Shown one piece after another: positions 29,206-34,356 of a DNA stretch of 34,356 bases. A program made the position numbers and the translations under genes. Numbering within the stretch: position 1 is the first letter of the stretch; each line of letters starts with the position of its first letter. A model generated the notes under the pieces. The model was not told where the DNA came from, did not search any database, and was given only the letters and a program-made list of their open reading frames with translations. The DNA comes from a virus: positions 1 through 34,356 of IMG/VR virus record IMGVR_UViG_3300003322_000252. One strand, given 5' to 3'.

Positions 29206-29522
29206 TCCTTTAGGCGCTCAATCAGCGCCGCGATGTCGTTCGGCTGCCACACGGCGAACAGCTCGTCGTCGAAGCAGCCGTCGCGACCCATGCAGTGTAG
29301 ATCCATCGCGACCGATGTGCCGTGGGCCTGCGCGTCGTCCAGAATATTGGCGAAGTCGATGCTTCCGCGGCATTCGATCGCGTCGGCGATCTGTTGGCTC
29401 AGGAAGTCGTTCCCCCAGGTTTCGCCTTTGATCTCCAGCGGGCCGAAGAAGCACGGCTCGTACTTCGAGAACAGCGTGTTCGCCGGCATCGCCAGAAACG
29501 TCTTTCGGTCAACGATCCTCAT
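29181..29522 (-). CDS. Unknown early phage protein, 113 aa
   Basis: ATG at 29522 overlaps the upstream stop (ATGA). The sequence starts MRIVDRKTFLAMPANTLFSKYEPCFFGPLEIKGETWGNDFL and ends with DDELFAVWQPNDIAALIERLKECL. It looks like a small alpha/beta protein with many aromatic and acidic residues. I have a sense of a widespread early phage family but no function. It overlaps its downstream neighbour by 25 bases. Confidence 0.7.
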   Translation of the reverse strand: MRIVDRKTFLAMPANTLFSKYEPCFFGPLEIKGETWGNDFLSQQIADAIECRGSIDFANILDDAQAHGTSVAMDLHCMGRDGCFDDELFAVWQPNDIAALIERLKECLPRTRN

Positions 29523-29833
29523 GGCAGTTCGATCTCCTCTCCGAACTTGCTGGCGACGTAGGCGCGCATGGCGGCGATCAATGGGAGTTCGCCAGACTGT
29601 ATGCCGTGACGGTTCTTTGATGTGCCGGGCATGGCAGCTTGCCATGCGCACCTTGAGAGTCCAGGGATGCCATGGGAGACTAGCGTGATTCTCTCGCGCT
29701 CGATGATCGGGCCGCCGTGCTCCCATGACGTTGATGGTGTGAATGGCAGGGTATCCGGGTTTGCTGGCATCGCCTTCGCCACTGCTGCATCCAGCAGCGC
29801 TCCGTCGAGTTCGCTGACCTTGTGCTTCGCCAT
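29519..29833 (-). CDS. DUF2591 / NinX-like protein, 104 aa
   Basis: The ATG at 29833 follows the upstream stop by one base. The sequence has the DUF2591 signature: an N-terminal KVSELDGALLDAAVAKAM, a central WEHGGPIIERERI, and a C-terminal LPLIAAMRAYVASKFGEEIELP. The family includes NinX of lambdoid phages and is found in early or nin-like regions; its biochemical role is unknown. Position among NinB- and HNH-type genes fits a nin-like region. Confidence 0.85.
   Translation of the reverse strand: MAKHKVSELDGALLDAAVAKAMPANPDTLPFTPSTSWEHGGPIIERERITLVSHGIPGLSRCAWQAAMPGTSKNRHGIQSGELPLIAAMRAYVASKFGEEIELP
29629..29647. other. 19-bp hyphenated palindrome in the DUF2591 gene
   Basis: GCATGGCA-GCT-TGCCATGC is a perfect 8-bp inverted repeat with a three-base spacer. 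It has the size of a repressor operator but lies inside coding sequence (residues AWQAAMPG). Only one copy was noticed, so an operator role is unproven. Confidence 0.3.
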
Positions 29834-29834
29834 G

Positions 29835-30029
29835 TCACTTCCCAGTTTTTGCCTGCTCGGACTGTATCGACGCGGTGTGGGCGACGCAGACGCCATTCAA
29901 GCGCATGCGATCTCGCTTCAGCACGCCGCCTGCATTCTTGCAATCATCCTGCGGCGTTGCCATCACGACAGCAAACCCCGCGAAGACGGCGGCCACTACG
30001 ACCAATAGGGTGACGTCTTGCTTCTTCAT
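29835..30029 (-). CDS. Small single-span membrane protein, 64 aa
   Basis: ATG at 30029 overlaps the upstream stop (ATGA). Residues about 6-24 form one hydrophobic span or uncleaved signal (VTLLVVVAAVFAGFAVVMA), followed by DDCKNAGGVLKRDRMRLNGVCV, a short Cys-containing periplasmic-type segment. The C-x-x-x-GG-x-L...G-x-C pattern appears in several tiny phage membrane proteins. Possible superinfection exclusion factor; not established. Confidence 0.65.
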   Translation of the reverse strand: MKKQDVTLLVVVAAVFAGFAVVMATPQDDCKNAGGVLKRDRMRLNGVCVAHTASIQSEQAKTGK

Positions 30030-30253
30030 GCTATCTCCATCTGCGCCGGCTCCGGCGCGGTTTTCCATTCGCCGGCACGGCCGGTGTTGCCGGCGGCAGC
30101 TTGTTGCTTGACGTCGTCCCACAAGCGTTTCGCCGCCTCCGGCCCGCGGGCCTTGCGCACGCCGGTGATGTACTCGCTGAACCAGGCGTAGCCCATGCGG
30201 ATGCAGTGCCGCACCTCGGTCTCGTGGCGCCACTGCTTGCTGGCGGTATTCAT
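30026..30253 (-). CDS. DUF7696-like early phage protein, 75 aa
   Basis: The ATG at 30253 overlaps the HNH gene stop (ATGA) and is preferred over an upstream ATG at 30283. The sequence MNTASKQWRHETEVRHCIRMGYAWFSEYITGVRKARGPEAAKRLWDDVKQQ resembles the small DUF7696 family of phage early proteins (W-RHE-x-EVR...V-x-x-xRGxxAAxxLxxD). Function unknown. It is helical and basic. Confidence 0.7.
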   Translation of the reverse strand: MNTASKQWRHETEVRHCIRMGYAWFSEYITGVRKARGPEAAKRLWDDVKQQAAAGNTGRAGEWKTAPEPAQMEIA

Positions 30254-30708
30254 TCGGTCCACCTCGGCAGTCTCGCCGGCCACTGGCCCATCGCTTCGAT
30301 ACGCCGGCGCGTGTCAGCGCCCCACGCTGGTTCGATCTCGCGGCGCGCGATCTTGCTGAACAGCGCGCCTTGGTCGAACTGCGAGTGGCAGCCGCGCACG
30401 CTGGGCCGGTCGGCACACAGCGGGAAGCATAGGCGGTCGTCCGTCTTCGTGCCGGCGCCCTTCCCTGTGTTGGGGTGCGCGGCCTGGCTGTGGCCGACGA
30501 TTCCGCAGGCGACGCACGGCAGAGCCGCGACAAGCCGGCGGTATTCCTCGCTGCGCATCGGCTCGGATTTCAGGATCGGAACGACGAGCTCGTCGAACAC
30601 GCGGCCGAGGAGCGACATGCGCGGCAGCGGCGCGCGCGGTGCGCTCGCGTTCGTCCCCGTGTACTGCTTGACACGAGGGGCTGGGCGAGCGAAGCCGCTG
30701 CGCTTCAT
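30250..30708 (-). CDS. HNH-type nuclease / recombination nuclease, 152 aa
   Basis: ATG at 30708, four bases after the upstream stop. A zinc-bound HNH core is visible: LPCVACG (Cys65, Cys68), HSQAAHPNTGKG (His73, His78), then CFPLC (Cys94, Cys98) and GCHSQFDQG (Cys107, His108). The pattern SQAAHxNxGKGxGxKxDD...PLC...GCHxxFD belongs to the DUF968/YbcO type of phage-encoded nucleases found in nin-like regions. The likely role is cutting recombination or replication intermediates. The N-terminal 45 residues are basic and Pro-rich. Confidence 0.85.
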   Translation of the reverse strand: MKRSGFARPAPRVKQYTGTNASAPRAPLPRMSLLGRVFDELVVPILKSEPMRSEEYRRLVAALPCVACGIVGHSQAAHPNTGKGAGTKTDDRLCFPLCADRPSVRGCHSQFDQGALFSKIARREIEPAWGADTRRRIEAMGQWPARLPRWTE

Positions 30709-30711
30709 CGG

Positions 30712-31197
30712 TCAGAACGTCGTCGGCTGCGCGATGCCGCGCGTGATCGCCATGAACCCGCGCTGCAGGTCGGTGGCGCCGATGCTGATCCAGCGCTGGT
30801 CGAGCGCCGGCTCGGCACGGTTGTCGCCCTCGCGTCGCGGCGAGTCCTTGTGCGCGCGCAGCTTCGCGACGAACGCGCCGCACTGCTCGGCTAGCGCCTT
30901 GCCCTCGTTCATCAGCGCGACTTCGGCTTCGCTCAACTGGCGGTAGCCGGTGATCTTCGGCTGGGTGAATGTCGAGCCGACCGGCTTGTAGGTGCGCTCG
31001 AACACGTCGGCCGGCGACCACGAGATATAGCCGGCGTGCCGCGAGTCGTTGGCCTTGCCGCCGTCTTCGTACTCGACGAGGTAGCCTGACTCGCCTGCGT
31101 CTTCGCCATCGGGCAACGTCCAGCCGCGATAGGCGTTGTACTCGCCTCGCGTCATCGGCCTGGCCGCCAGCGTTTTCGTTCCTTGGTAGCGCTCCAT
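30712..31197 (-). CDS. Acb2/Tad1-type domain protein (anti-CBASS candidate), 161 aa
   Basis: GGAG five bases before the ATG at 31197 and a 48-bp spacer set this gene apart from its tightly packed neighbours. Residues 1-73 form the common phage domain MERYQGTKTLAARPMTRGEYNAYRGW...YLVEYEDG...GYISWSPADVFERTYKP. Residues about 81-161 read ITGYRQLSEAEVALMNEGK, then a helix, then DQRWISIGATDLQRGFMAITRGIAQPTTF, which matches the helical-hairpin Acb2/Tad1 domain. Acb2 forms hexamers that sequester cyclic nucleotides made by CBASS defence; Tad1 sequesters the Thoeris signal. The assignment rests on remembered family pattern, not on a search. The N-terminal domain has unknown function. Confidence 0.8.
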   Translation of the reverse strand: MERYQGTKTLAARPMTRGEYNAYRGWTLPDGEDAGESGYLVEYEDGGKANDSRHAGYISWSPADVFERTYKPVGSTFTQPKITGYRQLSEAEVALMNEGKALAEQCGAFVAKLRAHKDSPRREGDNRAEPALDQRWISIGATDLQRGFMAITRGIAQPTTF

Positions 31198-31215
31198 GGT
31201 CTCTCCGGTTGATTG

Positions 31216-31238
31216 GCCGCGCGTCGAGCCGGCGCGGC
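31216..31238 (-). promoter_or_regulatory. Leader hairpin upstream of the Acb2-like gene
   Basis: GCCGCGC and GCGCGGC form a perfect 7-bp stem with a 9-base loop, between the upstream stop and the ribosome-binding site of the Acb2-like gene. There is no T-tract, so it is more likely an RNA stability or processing element than a terminator. It could also be chance in a GC-rich spacer. Confidence 0.3.
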
Positions 31239-31245
31239 AGCGGCT

Positions 31246-31458
31246 CTACTTCGCGATGCCCTTCTCGCGCCGGCGGATCACGCGCGCAAACTCCAGCCCG
31301 TGATTCCCAAGGCCCGCCAGCGCATTGCGCACCGTGGCCTCGCTGACGCCGAACTTCGCGGCGGCGTCGCCCACCGTCAGTTCCTCGTCGGGGCTGAAGT
31401 CGAAGAACGCGATCAGCTTGCTGACGAAGGCGTCCTTGCGGAGTGCTGGCGCGGTCAT
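31246..31458 (-). CDS. Small helix-turn-helix protein, 70 aa
   Basis: ATG at 31458 overlaps the upstream stop (ATGA). Residues about 27-50 (ELTVGDAAAKFGVSEATVRNALAGL) read as a helix-turn-helix with the recognition helix at VSEATVRNALAGL, followed by a basic wing (ARVIRRREKG). The N-terminus is a short helix. It is a candidate transcription regulator of early genes or a DNA-binding accessory of replication. No specific family is named. Confidence 0.75.
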   Translation of the reverse strand: MTAPALRKDAFVSKLIAFFDFSPDEELTVGDAAAKFGVSEATVRNALAGLGNHGLEFARVIRRREKGIAK

Positions 31459-31760
31459 AGCGGCGGCAGGATGTTGAAGTTGCCCGCCGAGATCGCGCGC
31501 TCGATCGGCTTGTCGGTCAGGGTGTGGGTGCGGGCGACGATCTTGCCGCTGACCAGCACGCGGAGGCGACTCCTCCAGTCGAGGGTCGTGGCGACCTCGC
31601 TGATGAAGTAGTCCGGAGCGAAGCCGTCAACGCGTGGCATAGGCAGCAGCTGCTGTTGCGGGAAAAAGCGGCGCACGAAGCGCTGCAGCCGGGTCGGCCC
31701 GCGCTCGTAGATGATTGCGTAATCGCCGTCAGGACTTGGGATTGCGTATCGCGTGGTCAC
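31455..31760 (-). CDS. Unknown early protein, 101 aa (GTG start)
   Basis: GTG at 31760 overlaps the upstream stop (GTGA), with AAGGAG just before. The sequence begins TTRYAIPSPDGDYAIIYERGPTRLQRFVRRFFPQQQ and ends HTLTDKPIERAISAGNFNILPPL. It is mixed, basic in the middle (FVRRFF, WRSRLRVLVSGK). There is no known motif. I do not recognise a family. Confidence 0.62.
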   Translation of the reverse strand: MTTRYAIPSPDGDYAIIYERGPTRLQRFVRRFFPQQQLLPMPRVDGFAPDYFISEVATTLDWRSRLRVLVSGKIVARTHTLTDKPIERAISAGNFNILPPL

Positions 31761-32017
31761 GCGGCTCTCCTTGGTTGCTTGCTGTGGTTGTCGAACTGCA
31801 CGGGGTTGGTCTTCGTGACCATCATTCGCTGTCCGTGGCCCTTGGACGTCAGGTGCCAGCCACGGCACTCCGGGCAGGCGTAGACCCAGAGGCGGGTGAT
31901 CGTGTTGCCCGGCCGCTCGAGCGCGTGCATCGCGCCGGCGCGCGCGGCGAGTTCGTCGCACCAGCGCTGCTTTGACAGGCAGGTCAGCACGGGGCGCTTA
32001 AGCGGCGGGGCGCTCAT
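31757..32017 (-). CDS. Small zinc-ribbon-like early protein, 86 aa
   Basis: ATG at 32017 overlaps the NinB-like stop (ATGA). Two Cys in the first half (C13, C20) and a later CPECRGWHLTS form a possible zinc site. The string (V/Y)YxCPxCxGWHLT is seen in many tiny phage proteins of unknown role. The C-terminus is basic (KTNPVQFDNHSKQPRRAA). Possible nucleic-acid binder. Confidence 0.68.
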   Translation of the reverse strand: MSAPPLKRPVLTCLSKQRWCDELAARAGAMHALERPGNTITRLWVYACPECRGWHLTSKGHGQRMMVTKTNPVQFDNHSKQPRRAA

Positions 32018-32559
32018 GCGACGGCTTCCTCGCGCTGCTGCGCCTTCGCTTTGCGCGGCGTCGGCTTCCAGCGCACGGCCTCGCGCTCCTCGGCGATGAA
32101 CACGAAGCGAACACCCCATTCCGTCGTGGCGTGGGCGATGCAGCGATCAATGAAGTCCGAGTAGCCCCGGATCGACAGTTCCTCGGTGCTCTTGCGACGC
32201 TTCACGGGCACCTTGCGCTTCGAGGCGCGCCATTCGCCGGTCTTGCGATCGCGCACGAACGGCAGGCGCACCATGTCCCACTTGTCGGGGATGAACAGGT
32301 CTTTCAGGTGCTCCTTCCAGACCTTTGCGACGTAGCGCGTGCCGTCCGGCATGACGACCTGCTCGGCGATCTGCGGCAGCACAGCGACGTGCAGGAACGC
32401 CCGCTGCTTCGCCGTCAGGTCGTCCTCGTCCTCGCCGACGACCACCTTCACCCGCTTGCCGAGCTCGATCAGCAGCTGCGCCTGCGCGTAGCCGTCCTTT
32501 GCCGCGCGATGGGCTTCCTCGCGCGAGCGGACGATGCGGGTGAAGGTGGTTTCGGACAC
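32014..32559 (-). CDS. NinB-like recombination protein, 181 aa
   Basis: The start is GTG at 32559 with GGAAGG six bases upstream. The pattern RVKVVVGEDEDDLTAKQRAFLHVAVLPQIAEQV, then WKEHLKDLFIPD and STEELSIRGYSDFIDRCIAHATTEWGVRF, matches the NinB (lambda Orf) family: Q-R-xxLhxxxxxIAxQ, W(K)xxF/L, S-x-x-E-(L/F)-S-x-x-x-(F/Y)-x-x-x-(I/L)...GV-x-(W/F). NinB mediates assembly of recombinase on single-stranded DNA. It is longer than lambda Orf because of a basic insert (KRKVPVKRRK) and a basic C-terminus. Confidence 0.83.
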   Translation of the reverse strand: MSETTFTRIVRSREEAHRAAKDGYAQAQLLIELGKRVKVVVGEDEDDLTAKQRAFLHVAVLPQIAEQVVMPDGTRYVAKVWKEHLKDLFIPDKWDMVRLPFVRDRKTGEWRASKRKVPVKRRKSTEELSIRGYSDFIDRCIAHATTEWGVRFVFIAEEREAVRWKPTPRKAKAQQREEAVA

Positions 32560-32560
32560 G

Positions 32561-32779
32561 TCAAGCCTTCCGCGTCAGCCGGTAGCGGGCCGCCTGCGCG
32601 CCGCCGCCGGCCTTCATCGGTGCGAACTCGGCGAACTCGATTCGCTTCAGCAAGCGAAGCGTCACGATGTAGTTCGCCGCCGCGGTGTGCGACAGCGCGG
32701 CCGCCTTCATCAATTCGGCATGGCTCAGCGGCCCGGCCGCGAAGGCGTCGAGCACGCGCAGGGTGTTCTCGATGCTCAA
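32561..32779 (-). CDS. Small winged-helix-like protein, 72 aa (TTG start)
   Basis: TTG at 32779 has AAGGAG six bases upstream and overlaps the upstream stop as TTGA, the best available start. The sequence (SIENTLRVLDAFAAGPLSHAELMKAAALSHTAAANYIVTLRLLKRIEFAEF) reads as a compact winged helix: helix 1, then turn and recognition helix (LSHTAAANYIVTL), then a beta wing with basic end (YRLTRKA). Candidate regulator or replication accessory, directly downstream of the replication gene block. Confidence 0.72.
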   Translation of the reverse strand: MSIENTLRVLDAFAAGPLSHAELMKAAALSHTAAANYIVTLRLLKRIEFAEFAPMKAGGGAQAARYRLTRKA

Positions 32780-32928
32780 CGTGCTCTCCTTGTCCAGTTC
32801 CAGGCACACTCGATGCCGTAGCAGATTTCGCTGAAGATCCAGCCGATCGCCAGCGCCAGCAGGCAGGCGATCACGAAGGGGATGAACGCCCACAGTTCCA
32901 GGGTGTCGTCGAACTTGGCGCGGGTCAT
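32776..32928 (-). CDS. Tiny membrane protein, 50 aa
   Basis: ATG at 32928 overlaps the replication gene stop (ATGA) and the stop overlaps the next start (TTGA). Residues about 13-34 (LWAFIPFVIACLLALAIGWIFS) form one membrane span, followed by two Cys/aromatic turns (EICYGIECAWNWTRRAR). Coupling on both sides supports it as real. Function unknown. Confidence 0.65.
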   Translation of the reverse strand: MTRAKFDDTLELWAFIPFVIACLLALAIGWIFSEICYGIECAWNWTRRAR

Positions 32929-33836
32929 GCGGCGGCCCTCGGCGAGTGGCCCGCGGCCTTGAACACTCGCGCCCGATAGGTCGGCCAGGGCTCTCCGCAG
33001 CCGTGCTCGAATGCGTCCTGGTCCCAGGCACCAAGGCCGAGTTCGCCGCCCTTTCGCTGGATGCCGGCGACCGAGTCGAACCACTCGCTGACACCGCCGT
33101 CGCCTTCGTTGGGCGTTACGCCGTCTTCCCAACGCTTGCCGCGCAGGTACACCAGCGGCGCCTCGACGTAGCCTTCGGCCCACTTCTGCGTGCCGCGCTT
33201 CGTGCGCACGTCGGCCAGGATCGCGTCGGCGACCGCGTCGAGTTCGTTGCGCTTCCAGTGGTCCAGGCACTTGCCCTTGTCCTGCTTGCGCTCGTTCTTC
33301 GGCCATGCGGCCCAGAACTCGTCGAACCTGACCCCGCGGCGAGCGGGGTGAGAAGCCGTAGGCTTCGATACAGGCTCTTCTCTTCTCTCCTCTCCTCTAG
33401 GCGTTTCCGAGCCATCGTTGGCTGCGCTTGGCGTTGCCTCGTCGCCGTTGGCGTTTCGTGGCGTTTCATCCCGCTTCCGTTCACGGAACGCCCTGACGCG
33501 ATCGGTGCTGCTGGCCTCGTCGGCGCGCTCGCGCTTCGGCTGACGTTTCTCCCACCTGGCGACGTGCCCGTGACCGTCCAGCAGGCCGCGGATCTGCATG
33601 GCGTCATAGATCGCCTGGGCGCGGCCGTCCGACAAGCCCAGAGCGCAGTCGATGGCTTCGAAGTCCTGCTCGCCGGCGTAGCCGCGCGTGTCGCACATGG
33701 AGGCCGACTCGAGCAGCGTCGCCCAAACAGCGATCACCTCCGCGACAGACGCGCCGGCCCGGCGCGCCACAAGTTGGAACTTCGGGTCGTTGACCGAACC
33801 GTGGTGCCAGCGGAACCAGTCGATGCCGCCGCTCAC
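32925..33836 (-). CDS. Replication initiation / helicase-loader-type protein, 303 aa
   Basis: GTG at 33836 overlaps the nuclease stop (GTGA). Residues 1-105 (IDWFRWHHGSVNDPKFQLVARRAGASVAEVIAVWATLLESAS...LDGHGHVARWEKRQ) are the winged-helix DNA-binding region typical of phage replication proteins. Residues about 106-170 are a charged low-complexity linker (ERADEASST..., RGEERREEPVSKP). Residues about 172-260 (VRFDEFWAAWPKNERKQDKGKCLDHWKRNELDAV...YVEAPLVYLRGKRWED) are the DnaT/gp18-like partner-binding domain of the FxxFWxxYPxK type. It should bind the origin and bring in host helicase. The linker-coding DNA holds an origin-like module. Confidence 0.82.
   Translation of the reverse strand: MSGGIDWFRWHHGSVNDPKFQLVARRAGASVAEVIAVWATLLESASMCDTRGYAGEQDFEAIDCALGLSDGRAQAIYDAMQIRGLLDGHGHVARWEKRQPKRERADEASSTDRVRAFRERKRDETPRNANGDEATPSAANDGSETPRGEERREEPVSKPTASHPARRGVRFDEFWAAWPKNERKQDKGKCLDHWKRNELDAVADAILADVRTKRGTQKWAEGYVEAPLVYLRGKRWEDGVTPNEGDGGVSEWFDSVAGIQRKGGELGLGAWDQDAFEHGCGEPWPTYRARVFKAAGHSPRAAA
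33331..33468. other. Candidate replication origin inside the replication gene
   Basis: Four features lie in a row within the linker-coding DNA: a perfect 7-bp hairpin ACCCCGC-(5)-GCGGGGT (33331-33349), a perfect 6-bp hairpin GAAGCC-GTA-GGCTTC (33352-33366), an unbroken 24-base pyrimidine tract (33375-33398), and four copies of GGCGTT(T/G)C starting at 33400, 33430, 33450 and 33460. The copy spacing is 30, 20 and 10 bases, so all would face one side of the helix. Phage lambda places its iterons and strand-biased tract in the middle of gene O in the same way. Function is inferred. Confidence 0.5.
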
Positions 33837-34198
33837 TGCGCCAACGCCTTCTGCACCCAGCCCGCGGCGATACCGCTGCGGACTTGGTCACTCGTGGCGC
33901 GGATCACGCGCCAGCCTTGGATCGCCGCGTGGGCGTACTTCTCGGCGTCAGCAGCGAAGCCGGCGCCGGTGACGTGACGGCCGCCGGTCCAACTGCCGCC
34001 TTCGACTTCGAGCGCGAGGCGCCGCGCCGGGAACGCGAAGTCGAAGCGCCAGCCCCGCCCACTGAGCATGTCGAACCTGTACTCGCGCACCATGCCCTCG
34101 TCGAGCTTCAGGGCGCGCAGCTGCTGCAGCATCGCGAGTTCCAAGCCTTCGCGCTTCGCGCGGGCGCGCTCTTTGGCGACAGTGACGGCGGCGGTCAT
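33833..34198 (-). CDS. PD-(D/E)XK-type endonuclease domain protein, 121 aa
   Basis: ATG at 34198 overlaps the methyltransferase stop (ATGA). The core reads W-RFDFAFPARRLALEVEGGSWTGGRHVTGAGFAADAEKYAHAAIQGWRVIRATSDQV. Asp53 and Glu64-x-Glu66 fit the PD-(D/E)XK catalytic arrangement, and GRH...GF..D.EKY.....GWRV.R is typical of small phage endonucleases (DUF559/VRR-like in style). It could process replication or recombination intermediates, or act together with the adjacent methyltransferase. No DNA-binding domain beyond the basic N-terminus is seen. Confidence 0.8.
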   Translation of the reverse strand: MTAAVTVAKERARAKREGLELAMLQQLRALKLDEGMVREYRFDMLSGRGWRFDFAFPARRLALEVEGGSWTGGRHVTGAGFAADAEKYAHAAIQGWRVIRATSDQVRSGIAAGWVQKALAQ

Positions 34199-34356
34199 GC
34201 GGCGACCTCAACGTCAGCAAAGAGTGGAGCGTCACAAGCTACCCGGCGGCGCGCGATCTCGATGTAGTCCGGGTCCAGTTCGATGCCGATCGCGCTGAAG
34301 CCTTCGAGCTCGGCCGCCTTGAGCGTGGAGCCGCTGCCCATGAACGGGTCCAGCAC
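34195..34356 (-). CDS. DNA methyltransferase, C-terminal end (runs off right edge)
   Basis: The last 53 residues are visible. They begin VLDPFMGSGSTLKAAELEGFSAIGIELDPDYIEIARRR, which is motif I (DPFxGSGS) and the following IGxExxxxYxxxAxxR of beta-class or N4/N6-adenine amino-methyltransferases, in which this SAM-binding motif lies near the C-terminus. It methylates an amino group in a short DNA site, probably to protect phage DNA or mark it. The stop overlaps the start of the nuclease gene. Target site cannot be inferred. Confidence 0.88.
   Translation of the reverse strand: MLDPFMGSGSTLKAAELEGFSAIGIELDPDYIEIARRRVACDAPLFADVEVAA

Noticed and set aside
32776-33306. Longer minus-strand frame ending at the tiny membrane protein
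   Set aside because: The upstream part is an out-of-frame reading of the replication gene. Only the last 50 residues, starting at the ATGA overlap at 32928, look like protein.
1-34356. CRISPR array, insertion sequence, integrase, attachment site or repressor
   Set aside because: I looked for direct-repeat/spacer arrays, transposase motifs, tyrosine or serine recombinase motifs and CI/Cro-like genes on both strands and saw none, so the phage lifestyle is left open.

Overview
The window is a piece of a tailed-phage (or prophage) genome of high GC content. Every gene I can support lies on the minus strand, so it is transcribed from right (34356) to left (1). GC-rich codon use, many tiny stop/start overlaps (ATGA, GTGA, TTGA, TGATG) and protein styles typical of Burkholderia-type phages suggest a betaproteobacterial host; this is inference. 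The head genes (P22-type portal, N4-gp56-type capsid, scaffold), the internal virion proteins and the lack of any tail tube, sheath or tape-measure gene indicate a short-tailed podovirus-like virion. No integrase or phage repressor is visible, so lysogeny cannot be judged here.

Early region, about 34356 to 28628: the end of a DNA methyltransferase, a PD-(D/E)XK-type nuclease, a replication initiation protein, a small membrane protein, two small helix-turn-helix proteins, a NinB-type recombination protein, a protein with a C-terminal Acb2/Tad1-like (anti-CBASS) domain, an HNH nuclease, and a run of small phage proteins (DUF7696-like, DUF2591/NinX-like, zinc-ribbon and unknown). The linker-coding part of the replication gene holds two hairpins, a 24-nt pyrimidine tract and four phased 9-bp repeats, which look like an origin of replication.

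Packaging and head, about 28544 to 19858: two tRNA genes (Met-type CAT and Gly TCC, both with encoded CCA) sit inside the open 5' part of the small-terminase reading frame. Then come large terminase, an unknown protein, portal, two small proteins, scaffold, a CsrA-like small protein, major capsid protein and a probable head-decoration protein. Terminator-like hairpins bracket the capsid/decoration pair.

Connector, fibres, lysis and ejection, about 19855 to 1: a small protein, DUF6682-type adaptor, a second connector protein, fibre adaptor, repeat-rich tail fibre, a secreted DUF1996 protein, further exported and beta-rich proteins, a lipoprotein, a lysis cassette (coiled-coil membrane protein, holin-like protein, a second secreted DUF1996 protein, GH19 endolysin, overlapping Rz/Rz1 spanins), a propeller-like tail protein, a large modular tail-tip/fibre protein, a fibre-assembly protein, and three internal virion/ejection proteins, the last running off the left edge.

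The most interesting points are the tRNA pair embedded in the small-terminase frame, the origin-like module in the replication gene, the anti-CBASS candidate, the CsrA-like protein beside the capsid gene, and the pair of secreted DUF1996 paralogues. No gap between genes exceeds about 100 bases; the largest (21484-21585, 28545-28627, 4348-4421) are described under their own entries.
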